In this document: in pieces, positions 55,822-64,000 of the stretch
Layout of the letters: the number at the start of each line of letters is the position of its first letter
Numbering within the stretch: the first letter of the stretch is position 1
DNA from: Acidobacteriota bacterium
Lineage (GTDB): Bacteria; Acidobacteriota; Vicinamibacteria; Vicinamibacterales; SCN-69-37
Reading direction: 5' to 3'
Length of the DNA stretch: 64,000 nt
NCBI GenBank assembly: GCA_009694745.1
Contig: SHUF01000002.1
Span: forward strand, 62,001-126,000
Made by a program: the position numbers and the translations under genes
Notes under the pieces: model-generated
Seen by the model: the letters and a program-made list of their open reading frames with translations, nothing else
Databases searched by the model: none
What the model was told of the DNA's origin: nothing

Positions 55822-56322
55822 ATGTCTCCTCTGACTTCTATCCTGACCACCCAGATCGTCCGTGAGCTGCAGGGCTTCATCCGCGAGATCGAGGCGTTTC
55901 CGAGTGACGACAGCGTCTGGCACACGCGACGCGGCGTGACGAACTCCACCGGGAATCTGGCGCTGCATGTGTGCGGCAACCTTCAGGACTTTGTTGGGCG
56001 CGTGCTTGGCGGCACCTCGTACGTGCGTAACCGTGAACTGGAATTCAGTCAGCGCGAGGGGACCCGCGCCAGCCTGGTGGCCGAACTCAGGTTCACGATC
56101 GGTGTCATTGAAGCCGTGCTGCCGGAGCTCGCCGACGAGGTGATGGCGGGGAACTACCCGATGCAGCTGGCCGGCAAGACGGTCAACACCATCGCGTTTC
56201 TCGTCCATCTTGCCGCGCATCTGGCCTTCCACCTTGGACAGGCGGGCTATCTTCGGCGCGTGATCACGGGCGACAACACCAGCACCAGTCCGCTTCCCCT
56301 GGCAGCGATCGCGGCCCCATAA
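55822..56322 (+). CDS. DinB-superfamily (DUF1572) protein
   Basis: The 166-residue four-helix protein has GNLALHVCGNLQDFVG, HLAFHLGQAGYLRRV and other His positions. These match the metal-binding DinB fold seen in many damage-inducible or thiol-transferase proteins. The exact reaction is unknown. The ATG at 55822 follows a TGGACCC repeat. Confidence 0.78.
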   Translation: MSPLTSILTTQIVRELQGFIREIEAFPSDDSVWHTRRGVTNSTGNLALHVCGNLQDFVGRVLGGTSYVRNRELEFSQREGTRASLVAELRFTIGVIEAVLPELADEVMAGNYPMQLAGKTVNTIAFLVHLAAHLAFHLGQAGYLRRVITGDNTSTSPLPLAAIAAP

Positions 56323-56341
56323 TGGGAGTACGGAGGCGGTG

Positions 56342-56581
56342 ATGATCGACCGAGCCTTGGTAGTGGTGCGCACGTTCCTCACTGACGTTGAAGCGGAACT
56401 GGCGCGCAGCGTTCTTGAGGCCGCCGAAATCGAATCGCTCATCCGGGCCGACGATTGTGGAGGCGTGGGGCCCAACCTTGGGTTGACCGGCGTTGACCTT
56501 CTCGTCGCCGCCGACGATGCCGCCCGCGCTGATGAGGTCCTGAGTACCTCAGCCGCGACGCCCGACCCCTGGGTCGAGTAG
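56342..56581 (+). CDS. DUF2007 domain protein
   Basis: The 79-residue product has the DUF2007 pattern VVVRTFLTDVEAELARSVLE followed by a short beta region, LTGVDLLVAADDAARADEVL. The family is described as a putative signal-transducing domain without known ligand. Its 3' end overlaps the convergent cca gene by 33 bp. Confidence 0.75.
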   Translation: MIDRALVVVRTFLTDVEAELARSVLEAAEIESLIRADDCGGVGPNLGLTGVDLLVAADDAARADEVLSTSAATPDPWVE

Positions 56582-57931
56582 CTGCGCGAGGGCTGCCAGC
56601 GCTTCCTCCAACGTTGTCACCCCTCCGTCGAGCTGCTGTTCGTAGACCGCCTTCAACAGTGTCCCGACCACCGGACCAGGAGCCACTCCACGTTCCAGCA
56701 CATGGCGTCCGAGCAGCAGCGGCGCCGGCGGCTGGTGCTCCACGCCGAGCGCGCGCGCGCGTTCAATGAACCAGTCCATCGCCGCGCAATCAAATGTGCC
56801 GCGCCGTCCGTGACAATCGGCCTTGGCGAAACGCGCGAGGAGTTCCGGGTCCACCTTTTGTGCCAGTCGCCGGAACGCCCCGTCTCCCACCGGCGACGCC
56901 GACTTGAAGAACATGGTCGGCTTCAGGTGATGCGCCACGATGCCGAGCACGGTGTGGCGGACATCGTAGCCGCCAATCGTCTGGATGTTGAGGCGATCGA
57001 GGAATCGGGAGGCCGGCGCCACGCCCGCTTCTTCGTGGCCCTTCGAACGAATGCGGCCGTCTTCGAACTTCGTGGTCGCGGGCTTGCCCATGTCGTGGCA
57101 GAGCGCGCCCAGCATCATCACCACCGCGCGCGGATGGTCCAGACCGTCGATGCGCTTTCGCGCTTCGTCGGCCACCATCAACGTGTGCACCCACACGTCG
57201 CCCTCCGGATGCCACTCAAACTCTTGCTCGCAGCCGCGTAGTGCGAGCAGTTCGGGCCACAGTCGATCGACCACGCCCAGGTCCATCGCGAGCGCGAGGC
57301 CGACCGACGGCCGAGCAGCGCGAAGCAACAGCTTCTCGACTTCACTCCAGATGCGCTCGGCGGGCAGGTCGTCGAGGGGTAGGGACCGGCACAGATCTTT
57401 GGTGCCATCCTCGACAGTCAGGTCGAACCTCGCCGCGAATTGCAGCGCACGCAGCACGCGAAGACTGTCTTCGGCAAACGTCGTGTAGTCCACCGCACGA
57501 AGGACGCGCGCCTGGAGGTCGGCGGCCCCGTTCCACGGGTCGATGACCTCTGCCGTGAGCGGGTCGAACGACATCGCGTTGATCGTGAAGTCGCGCCGGC
57601 GCGCGGCGTCCTTGAACGACAATCCCGGGTCGCCTTCTACGACGAAGCCTTTGTGGCCGCGCCCGGTTTTTGATTCGCGACGCGGCAGCGACACATCGAG
57701 GTCGCCGAGTTTGTACACGGTGAAACTCTCGCCGACGGTATTAACCTGGCCGAATGCGGCCAGCGCGGACTTGAGCGCGCCCGCCTCGAGACCGAACACT
57801 TCCAGGTCCAGGTCTTTCGCATCGCGCCCCAGCATCTGGTCGCGCACCCAGCCACCAACCACGAGCGCGCGCCCGCCGCGGTCACGGACCGCACGAGCGA
57901 TATCGATGGCGAGTGGCGGCGGGCTATGCAT
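56549..57931 (-). CDS. cca: CCA tRNA nucleotidyltransferase (class II) with HD domain
   Basis: The 460-residue enzyme has the nucleotidyltransferase core VVGGWVRDQMLGRDAKDLDL, with catalytic carboxylates DLDLE. The RRRDFTINAM motif and an HD domain (LCHDMGK) follow. It adds or repairs the 3' CCA of tRNA; the HD part may give 2',3'-phosphatase activity. A poly(A) polymerase is a less likely alternative. Confidence 0.9.
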   Translation of the reverse strand: MHSPPPLAIDIARAVRDRGGRALVVGGWVRDQMLGRDAKDLDLEVFGLEAGALKSALAAFGQVNTVGESFTVYKLGDLDVSLPRRESKTGRGHKGFVVEGDPGLSFKDAARRRDFTINAMSFDPLTAEVIDPWNGAADLQARVLRAVDYTTFAEDSLRVLRALQFAARFDLTVEDGTKDLCRSLPLDDLPAERIWSEVEKLLLRAARPSVGLALAMDLGVVDRLWPELLALRGCEQEFEWHPEGDVWVHTLMVADEARKRIDGLDHPRAVVMMLGALCHDMGKPATTKFEDGRIRSKGHEEAGVAPASRFLDRLNIQTIGGYDVRHTVLGIVAHHLKPTMFFKSASPVGDGAFRRLAQKVDPELLARFAKADCHGRRGTFDCAAMDWFIERARALGVEHQPPAPLLLGRHVLERGVAPGPVVGTLLKAVYEQQLDGGVTTLEEALAALAQLLDPGVGRRG

Positions 57932-57978
57932 GAATAGTTTCGACTGACCGATGTTAATACTTCGCCCGATCTGAGATC

Positions 57979-59133
57979 ATGCCAACTGCAATGACGACCC
58001 TGTCCCTGCTGTCTGATCTCGTCTCGGTCAATTCCATCAATCCATCGCTCGTGCCAGGCGCGCCGGGCGAGGCCGCCGTCGCCGAGGTGGCCGCGCAGGC
58101 GCTCAAGGCCGGCGGCCTCGAGGTGGTGTTTCAGGAGGCGGCGCCTGGCCGGCCGAACGTCATCGGTGTGCTTGAGGGCCGTGAGGCCGGGCCGGCCGTG
58201 ATGTTGTGCGGGCACCTCGACACCGTCGGCGTTGAAGGCATGACGAACCCATTTACGCCTCGCGTGGCTGACGGACGCCTCTACGGGCGTGGCGCGCAGG
58301 ACATGAAAGGCGGCGTGGCCGCGATGATTGCAGCGGCCGTGGAGCTCGCCCGCGATTGGCGGCGCGGACGGCTCATCGTGGCCTGTGTGGCCGACGAGGA
58401 ATACGAAAGCGCCGGCGCGGATGCGCTCGTGAAGGAATGGACCGCCGATGCGGCCATCGTCACCGAACCGACCGACCTCGCCATGGCCGTGGGGCACAAG
58501 GGCTTTGCGTGGATCGAAGTCGTGACCACGGGCCGGGCAGCGCATGGCAGCCGTCCCCTGGAAGGCCGGGACGCCATTGTGGACATGGCGCGCGTGTTGA
58601 TGGCCCTGGAAGCGACTGACCAGCAACTGCAGGCCCAACTTCCATCCGAGCATCAGGGCACGCCGTCGCTGCACGCGTCGATCATCACCGGCGGCCGTGA
58701 ACTCAGCGTGTATCCCGATCGATGTGTGTTGCAGTTCGAACGCCGCACGGTGTCAGGGGAAGACGATGGGGTGGTGGTTGGCGAGGTGCAGGCGATCCTG
58801 GCGCGTCTACGCACCGCCGACCCGGCGTTCCGCGGTGAGGTGCGACTGATGACGTCCCGGCCGCCGTACCGGCTCAGCCCAGCCGCTCCGTTGCCCGTGG
58901 CGCTCGCGGCTTCGCTTCAGGCGCGTGGTCTGTCTTCTGCGCCCATTGGTATGTCGTTCTGGACCGACGCCGCCATCCTTGCCGGCGCCGGCATCCCATC
59001 CGTGTTGTTTGGTCCCGGCGGGGCGGGGCTTCACAGCATCGAGGAGTACGTCACCCTCGCAGACGTCGATGTCTGCCGAGATGTGTTGATTGAGACCGTG
59101 AGACGTCTTAACAGAAACACTACACGCACTTAA
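57979..59133 (+). CDS. M20-family metallopeptidase / deacylase (ArgE/DapE type)
   Basis: The 384-residue amidohydrolase has zinc ligands in MLCGHLDTVGV, GRGAQDMKGGVAAM and the catalytic Glu in ADEEYESAGAD. A late His in GLHSIEEYV completes the site. Acetylornithine deacetylase or a related N-acyl amino acid hydrolase is plausible. It diverges from cca with 47 bp between them. Confidence 0.83.
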   Translation: MPTAMTTLSLLSDLVSVNSINPSLVPGAPGEAAVAEVAAQALKAGGLEVVFQEAAPGRPNVIGVLEGREAGPAVMLCGHLDTVGVEGMTNPFTPRVADGRLYGRGAQDMKGGVAAMIAAAVELARDWRRGRLIVACVADEEYESAGADALVKEWTADAAIVTEPTDLAMAVGHKGFAWIEVVTTGRAAHGSRPLEGRDAIVDMARVLMALEATDQQLQAQLPSEHQGTPSLHASIITGGRELSVYPDRCVLQFERRTVSGEDDGVVVGEVQAILARLRTADPAFRGEVRLMTSRPPYRLSPAAPLPVALAASLQARGLSSAPIGMSFWTDAAILAGAGIPSVLFGPGGAGLHSIEEYVTLADVDVCRDVLIETVRRLNRNTTRT

Positions 59134-59145
59134 CACCCGTCGCGC

Positions 59146-59224
59146 AGGCCTCGGCCTTGACAACCAGGCCGAGCTACGTACGGGAAGAGAGGAACGTAGC
59201 TCGGGCTGGTCCTCAAGCCCGAGT
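59146..59224. repeat. CTCGGGCT hairpin repeat, convergent gap, copy 3
   Basis: CCAGGCCGAGCTACGTACGG is followed by ACGTAGCTCGGGCTGGTCC and TCAAGCCCGAG. CTCGGGCT pairs with AGCCCGAG, and GCCGAGCTACGT pairs with ACGTAGCTCGGG, giving two alternative stems. It lies between convergent M20 and DctQM genes. Confidence 0.7.
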
Positions 59225-59246
59225 GTCGGCTACGCGCAATAAATGA

Positions 59247-61055
59247 TTACTGACCGCGCCCGAACCACTCGAGTGGCGCAAGGGTGAGCCACGGGACATA
59301 GGTGATCAGCAGCACGCCGATGGCGAGGATGATCAGCATGGGGATCGTCGCCCACATCACGTCCAGGACCGGCCGCTTGAATCGCACCGACGCCAGCAGC
59401 AGGTTCAGTCCCAGCGGGGGATGCAGGTAGCCCAACTCGAGGTTCGCCACGAAGATCACACCCAGGTGGACGGGGTTGATGCCATATGCGGCCGCGACTC
59501 CGGAGATCAGCGGCACGACGACCACGATGGCCGAGAAGATGTCCATGAGGCTGCCGACGATGAGCAGGAAGGCGTTGAGCGCCAGCAGGAACATCAGCTT
59601 CGATTCGACGTGCGTCGTGGTCCAGGCGATCAAGGCGTCAGGGATCTGCGCGTTGACCATGTAGTTGGTCAGTCCGACGGCCACCGCCAGGATGACCAGC
59701 ACGCCGCCGACCAGGCCCACCGAGTCTGCAGTCACGCGCACCACATCCTTCATCGCCGGCAGGTCGCGGTGCACGAAGCGCTGCATGATGAACGCGTAGA
59801 GGGCCGCGAGTGCGGCGGATTCCACCGGTGTGGCATATCCACCAAGCAGCGCCGTCATGACGACCAGCGGAAGGCCGATCTCCCACTTGGTGTTCCACAA
59901 CGCCGCGCCGGCTTCGCGAGCCACAAACGGCGTGCGCGCAGCGCCCGTCCGAATGGCCTCGCGCACGCTGTAGGCTGCGAGCATTCCGAGCATCAGCATG
60001 CCCGGGAGCAGGCCGCCGATGAACAGGTCTTCCATCGCGATGTTCGCGATGATCGAATAGAGAATTAGCGGCAGCGACATCGGGAACAGCAGGCCGAGCG
60101 AACCCGATGCCGTGAGCAGACCGATGGAGAAACGTTCGCGGTACCCCTCTTTGAGCATCGCCGGCAGCAGCAGGCCGCCGAGCGCGAGGATGGTCACGCC
60201 CGAGCCGCCGGTAAGCAAGGTGAAGAACGCGCAGAGCGCGATGCAGGCCACGGCCGTGCCGCCAGGCATCCAGCCGACCAGCGCGCGGAACATCCGAAGC
60301 AGCCGTTCGGATGACCGGCCTTCGGCCAGCAGGTATCCCGCCAGCGTAAACAGGGGGATCGTCGCCAGGCCGGCCGATCCCGTCAGCTCCTGATACGCCG
60401 TGATCAGCAGCACCGTGGGTTTGCTGCCCTGCACCATGAAGAGCACGGCCGCGCAGCCGCCAAGCAACACGAAGATCGGCGCGCCCAGAATCGCCGCGAA
60501 GATGATCACGCTGAGCCACGGCAGCGCCGACTGGCCGTCGAGGAGTTCCGGGTGTGTCGCGATCCAGTAGCCGGCGATGGGGCCGATGACGGCGACGCCC
60601 CGCAGAACCCAGTTGGTGGACGCGTTCCACACCATGCGCAGCGCAATCAACGCGAAGCCGAACGGCAATACGAGGTCGGCCACCCAGACGGGGACGCCGG
60701 CCGCGATCTCCGCGCCATCGAGCCGGTCGATCTTGACCAGGTTCACGCCGCCCACGGCGAACAGTGTCGAGACGGCGGCCCCCACGAGCGCCGCAATGAA
60801 CTTGGCCACGCATGCCGTCGCGCTGTGCGCAAGGAACTCGCCCGTCGCCAGCGACAGCAATTTGCCGTCGCGGGCGGCGATCGCCGCTCCCAGCATCCCC
60901 ACCCACATCGTCAAATGCTGCGCAAAGGGCGCGGCCCCTGGAATGCCCGTGGCAAACCACTTGCGCAGGACGATTTCCCCGAGAGGCAGCACCACGATGC
61001 CTGCCATCGCGAGGAGGGCGACGGAATTTTCGAAGCGAATCGCCGACTGTTTCAC
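59247..61055 (-). CDS. TRAP transporter fused permease (DctQ-DctM)
   Basis: In this 602-residue membrane protein, the first about 160 residues carry the four-helix small permease (WFATGIPGAAPFAQH) and the rest the twelve-helix large permease. GGSGVTILALGG and MSLPLILYSI are typical DctM. Fusion of the two subunits is known in the family. It moves an organic-acid type solute with Na+ or H+. It is directly after the binding-protein gene (1 bp). Confidence 0.93.
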   Translation of the reverse strand: MKQSAIRFENSVALLAMAGIVVLPLGEIVLRKWFATGIPGAAPFAQHLTMWVGMLGAAIAARDGKLLSLATGEFLAHSATACVAKFIAALVGAAVSTLFAVGGVNLVKIDRLDGAEIAAGVPVWVADLVLPFGFALIALRMVWNASTNWVLRGVAVIGPIAGYWIATHPELLDGQSALPWLSVIIFAAILGAPIFVLLGGCAAVLFMVQGSKPTVLLITAYQELTGSAGLATIPLFTLAGYLLAEGRSSERLLRMFRALVGWMPGGTAVACIALCAFFTLLTGGSGVTILALGGLLLPAMLKEGYRERFSIGLLTASGSLGLLFPMSLPLILYSIIANIAMEDLFIGGLLPGMLMLGMLAAYSVREAIRTGAARTPFVAREAGAALWNTKWEIGLPLVVMTALLGGYATPVESAALAALYAFIMQRFVHRDLPAMKDVVRVTADSVGLVGGVLVILAVAVGLTNYMVNAQIPDALIAWTTTHVESKLMFLLALNAFLLIVGSLMDIFSAIVVVVPLISGVAAAYGINPVHLGVIFVANLELGYLHPPLGLNLLLASVRFKRPVLDVMWATIPMLIILAIGVLLITYVPWLTLAPLEWFGRGQ

Positions 61056-62087
61056 TTACTTGCCCTTGGTCTTGCGAAAGGCCGTACGGGCCTGCATCGC
61101 CGCGTCGTACACATCGGTCGGGACGGTGGTGCCCCGCATCGAGCTCACGAGCGCCTCGGCGGTCTTGCGGAATTCCACCATGGCGGCGGGCGTGAGTTTG
61201 GTGACCTTCAGGCCCCGGGCCGACATCGTGGCCACGGCATCGGCGTCCATCTTGGGCGCCTCGCCCATGAAGCGCTGTTCGAGCGCAGACGCGGCGGCCA
61301 TCACCCTGGGTTGGTCGGCCGCGTCGATCTTGCTCCACGCGGCAGTGGTCAGGACGGTGGCGCCAAGAAGCGGCCCGAGTTTTACGTCGAGCAGGTACGG
61401 CGCATCACGGAAGATCTGGAGCATCGAGGCGCCATAGGCCGGGCTTGGCGCGGCGTCGATCATGCCGCGCTTGAGGCCGCCCACCATGTCGTTGAACGAG
61501 AGGGGAATCGGCTGGAAGCCGTTGCTCTTGTACCACTGCACCGACTTGTCATCACCTTCCGTGGTGTAGAGCTTCACGGCTTTGAGGTCGGCCAGCGTGC
61601 GAATTTCTTTCTTCGAGAAAAGCTGCACCCAGCCGGCGTTGCCCCAGTGGAGCACCTTGAATCCTGCCCCCTCGATGCGCTGCGTCATCAGAGGCCGCAA
61701 CGCGGCAAACACGGCGCGCATTTCTTCCTCGGACTCCAGGAAAAACGGCATGCCGAAGACTTCAACGGCGTCGTTGATTCGGGCCAGCCCGGGTGGCAGG
61801 AGCAGCGCAGCCTGAAGTTCCCCCACGGCCGGGCTCATCATCTTGACGGTGGAGGCTTCCGTCCCCAGCGTGCCGCCGGGATATACGCGAAGAGTGACGC
61901 GGCCTTCGGTGGTTTTCGTCCAGGCGTCACCCATGTCGAGCAGCGCCTTATGCCACGCCGAGTTGGCGGGCGCGAACGTGGCGAGCTTGACTGTGAGCGG
62001 CGCGAGTGCCTGCACGGGCAGTGTAATGACGAGTGCGGCAATCACCAGCGCAGCGGCGCCAAGGACACGGGTCAGAGGTTTCGACAT
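61056..62087 (-). CDS. dctP: TRAP transporter periplasmic substrate-binding protein
   Basis: The 343-residue DctP-type protein has a signal peptide ending VQALA, then VKLATFAPANSAWHKALLDM. The usual Arg region near residue 150 is replaced by segments like GNAGWVQLFSKKEIR and LKAVKLYTTEG. It captures the solute for the fused permease. The TatT neighbour suggests a TatT-dependent (TPAT) variant. Substrate not predicted. Confidence 0.9.
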   Translation of the reverse strand: MSKPLTRVLGAAALVIAALVITLPVQALAPLTVKLATFAPANSAWHKALLDMGDAWTKTTEGRVTLRVYPGGTLGTEASTVKMMSPAVGELQAALLLPPGLARINDAVEVFGMPFFLESEEEMRAVFAALRPLMTQRIEGAGFKVLHWGNAGWVQLFSKKEIRTLADLKAVKLYTTEGDDKSVQWYKSNGFQPIPLSFNDMVGGLKRGMIDAAPSPAYGASMLQIFRDAPYLLDVKLGPLLGATVLTTAAWSKIDAADQPRVMAAASALEQRFMGEAPKMDADAVATMSARGLKVTKLTPAAMVEFRKTAEALVSSMRGTTVPTDVYDAAMQARTAFRKTKGK

Positions 62088-62112
62088 GGCTATCTCCCTA
62101 TCAAATACGTGC

Positions 62113-63021
62113 TTACTTCAAAAAATAGTAGTCGGCCTGGTCCAGGAAGTGCCTGGCCCGGCGCTGCAAGAGAAGGGTGGTCAGGCGCTCGGGTGGGTTG
62201 GCATCCGGGTTCACGGCCAGCGCCATGTTCAGCAGTTTCTCGAACTCGGCCCGATCCTGCCGCGCCACAGACACGCCCATGGCGAAGGAAATGTACGGGC
62301 CCGGGGACAGGCCCTTCTGGATCTCTACCGCGCGCTCGAAATGTTTGCGCGCGCGCTCCTGCGAGCCGCCGAGCAGTTCCACGCTGTCGAGCACGACCAT
62401 CAGTTCATGGAGCGCGCCGTTCCACCAGGTTTCATCCAGTTCCAGGCCACGCTGGGTCAGTTCGCGGACCGCGGGGAAATCGATCGCCAGCGTATCGGGA
62501 CTGAGTGCCATGGCCAGACCCCACGAGGCGGCAGACCAGTAGAGCAGTTCCACGTCGGTCTTTTTGGCCTTCGCCAGCGCGCCTTCGGGATTCTGGAGCA
62601 GCCGTGTGGTCACACCCTTGAACCGCTCCTCGAGCGCACGGGCACAGTAGCCGTGTGCGCGCAGATACAGGTTCAGCGTACGTTCGTCGATGGCCTTGGC
62701 GGCCGGCCGGTCAGTGTTGCGCACGGCGGCGGCATCCGTGGCCAGGAAGCCATACGCATAGGAGGCGTACCCACTGCAGGTGGCGGTCAGCAGCGGGACG
62801 TAGGTCGGCATCGACTCGAGCAGGGACTCGTACGTCTTCAGGCCAAACGGGACGGCCGCGCGGATGAGTTCGGGATCGTTATCCGAACTGATCGACGTGC
62901 CGCCCGCCGACAGCGAGTCGGCCACCATCTTCATCGCCTTGTTCGAGACGAGCGAGCAGCCCGACACGGTGACTGCCAGCACCACGCACTCGATCCCACG
63001 CACCCATCGCTGTTTCAACAC
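62113..63021 (-). CDS. TatT-family TRAP-associated lipoprotein
   Basis: The 302-residue lipoprotein (Cys22 in VTVSGC) has helical TPR-like repeats (FGLKTYESLLESMPTYVPLL, ALAVNPDANPPERLTTLL), as in TatT (Tp0956-type), which partners with TRAP binding proteins. It probably oligomerises and handles hydrophobic or large ligands at the membrane. It lies between the proline dehydrogenase gene and dctP. Confidence 0.87.
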   Translation of the reverse strand: MLKQRWVRGIECVVLAVTVSGCSLVSNKAMKMVADSLSAGGTSISSDNDPELIRAAVPFGLKTYESLLESMPTYVPLLTATCSGYASYAYGFLATDAAAVRNTDRPAAKAIDERTLNLYLRAHGYCARALEERFKGVTTRLLQNPEGALAKAKKTDVELLYWSAASWGLAMALSPDTLAIDFPAVRELTQRGLELDETWWNGALHELMVVLDSVELLGGSQERARKHFERAVEIQKGLSPGPYISFAMGVSVARQDRAEFEKLLNMALAVNPDANPPERLTTLLLQRRARHFLDQADYYFLK

Positions 63022-63039
63022 CGCGCTCTCCTGTCGAGG

Positions 63040-63981
63040 CTACTTGCTCTTGTCTTTCAGGATACTGCCCACCACAAACCCGACGTTGGCCGGGCGTTCG
63101 CCGAGGCGCCGCATGAAGTAGGGGAACCATTCTCTGCCAAACGGCACGTAGACCCTGAAGGGGTGCCCGTCACCGGCGAGCGAGGCCTGCAGGTCGCGCC
63201 TGATGCCGTACAACATCTGGAATTCGTACCGGTCGTTCGCAATGCCGTTCGCTTTGGCAAACGACGTCGTGGCGTCGATCATCACAGGGTCGTGCGTGGC
63301 AATCGCCGGATACGTCCCCTCGGTCAACAGCAACTTCATCTGCTCGATGAAGGCGGCGTCCACCTCCGCCTTCTGCTGAAAGGCGACGGCGGCCGACTCG
63401 CGGTACGCGCCCTTGACCAGACGAATGCGCGCGCCGAGCGCATTCACACGTTTGATATCGGCCGTCGATCGCTTGAGGTACGACTGAATGACCACGCCCG
63501 CCTGGCGATACCCGATGCCCCAGAGCGTCTCGAAAGTGTCGAGCGTACGATCGGTATACGGAGAATTCTCCATGTCGATGCGCACGAAAAAATCAGACTT
63601 GGCGGCGATGTCGACAATCCGCCGCAGGTTGTCCACGCAGGTGGCCTGGTCGATGTCCAGGCCGAGCTGTGTGAGTTTCAGCGAGATATTGCGACCAACC
63701 CCGGCCCGTTCGATGGCCTCCATCACCGCGATGTAGGCAAACGTCGCGGCGTGGGCTTCCTCGTGAGACGCCACGCTTTCGCCCAGCAGGTCCAGCGTAA
63801 CCATCAGGCCCTGACGTTCCACCTCGCGGGCCGCTTCGATGGCCTCGTCGACCTGTTCCCCCGCAATGAAGCGCCGCGCGAAGCTGTTGGTGCTGCGCAT
63901 GCCGTACTTCGAGGCCAGCGACTTGAGCGTGGAACTCCCGGCGAGAACAGAAAACGCGGCTTTTGGCAGTGCAGCGAACAT
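63040..63981 (-). CDS. Proline dehydrogenase (monofunctional)
   Basis: The 313-residue FAD enzyme oxidises proline to pyrroline-5-carboxylate. The catalytic C-terminal motif YFMRRLGERPAN (YxxRRxxE) is complete. DLLGESVASHEEAHA and YEFQMLYGIRRD are family signatures. The start at 63981 leaves 18 bp to the window end, so the upstream promoter is not seen. It heads a cluster with the TRAP system. No P5C dehydrogenase is visible. Confidence 0.92.
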   Translation of the reverse strand: MFAALPKAAFSVLAGSSTLKSLASKYGMRSTNSFARRFIAGEQVDEAIEAAREVERQGLMVTLDLLGESVASHEEAHAATFAYIAVMEAIERAGVGRNISLKLTQLGLDIDQATCVDNLRRIVDIAAKSDFFVRIDMENSPYTDRTLDTFETLWGIGYRQAGVVIQSYLKRSTADIKRVNALGARIRLVKGAYRESAAVAFQQKAEVDAAFIEQMKLLLTEGTYPAIATHDPVMIDATTSFAKANGIANDRYEFQMLYGIRRDLQASLAGDGHPFRVYVPFGREWFPYFMRRLGERPANVGFVVGSILKDKSK

Positions 63982-64000
63982 GAGAGTTCAGTTGATAGTA

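Noticed and set aside
60552-62504. 650-codon plus-strand open frame opposite the TRAP genes
   Set aside because: Arg/His/Gly-rich shadow of the DctQM and DctP genes, which have clear family motifs.

Overview
The window is a high-GC, densely coded bacterial chromosome segment of about 57 protein genes. No rRNA, tRNA, CRISPR array, transposase, integrase or phage gene was recognised. The cell is Gram-negative: it encodes a TolC-type channel, an OmpA/Pal lipoprotein, a PBP4-type carboxypeptidase, a TonB-dependent receptor and many Sec or lipoprotein signals. An Oar-like TonB receptor with an N-terminal carboxypeptidase-regulatory domain, secreted S9/M14/M24 peptidases with Gly/Arg-rich loops, DinB/DUF1572, TIGR02757 and DUF4175-like proteins, and GldA/F/G plus DUF4340 together suggest Acidobacteriota, probably Vicinamibacteria. 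That placement is inferred from gene content; no marker RNA is present.

Layout. 1-5.5 kb: the end of a BatA-like VWA protein and a giant DUF4175-like protein, probably the tail of a MoxR/DUF58/VWA operon. 6.1-12.5 kb (minus): a Gld-type ABC exporter (ATPase, permease, GldG, DUF4340) translationally coupled to a D,D-carboxypeptidase. 12.6-15.0 kb: a metal-responsive ArsR repressor with a visible operator, and a P1B ATPase. 15-17.4 kb: a REC-like/PilZ protein, a LysW-like zinc ribbon with a long acidic tail, a methyltransferase and Pal. 17.8-25.9 kb: the pyrimidine region, with pyrK-pyrD-pyrF on the minus strand and pyrR-pyrB-pyrC on the plus strand. The plus-strand operon is preceded by a PyrR-binding RNA hairpin and followed by a pyrE-like paralogue. 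27-31 kb: two glycosyltransferases and a TolC-type protein. 30.9-38.9 kb: an S9 peptidase and then pyrE-truA-uppS-cdsA-dxr-rseP, covering UMP, tRNA, isoprenoid, phospholipid and envelope-stress proteolysis functions. 41-52 kb: M14 and M24 peptidases, a phosphatase/sulfatase-TPR lipoprotein, the TonB receptor, glucokinase and a BRCT-MerR-TPR fusion. 52-59 kb: RhlE, IF-1, YaeQ, DinB, CCA transferase, an M20 peptidase and two pseudogenes. 59-64 kb (minus): a proline dehydrogenase followed by a TatT-type TRAP transporter.

The least explained signal lies between the genes. There are several families of inverted repeats: a roughly 208-bp element with about 40-bp terminal inverted repeats (two full and two partial copies), a CCTCTGAGG hairpin family (three sites), a CTCGGGCT hairpin family found only in convergent gaps (three sites), a double-hairpin family (two sites), and two long imperfect palindromes of unrelated sequence. 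Some of these supply start or stop codons, or have broken reading frames.
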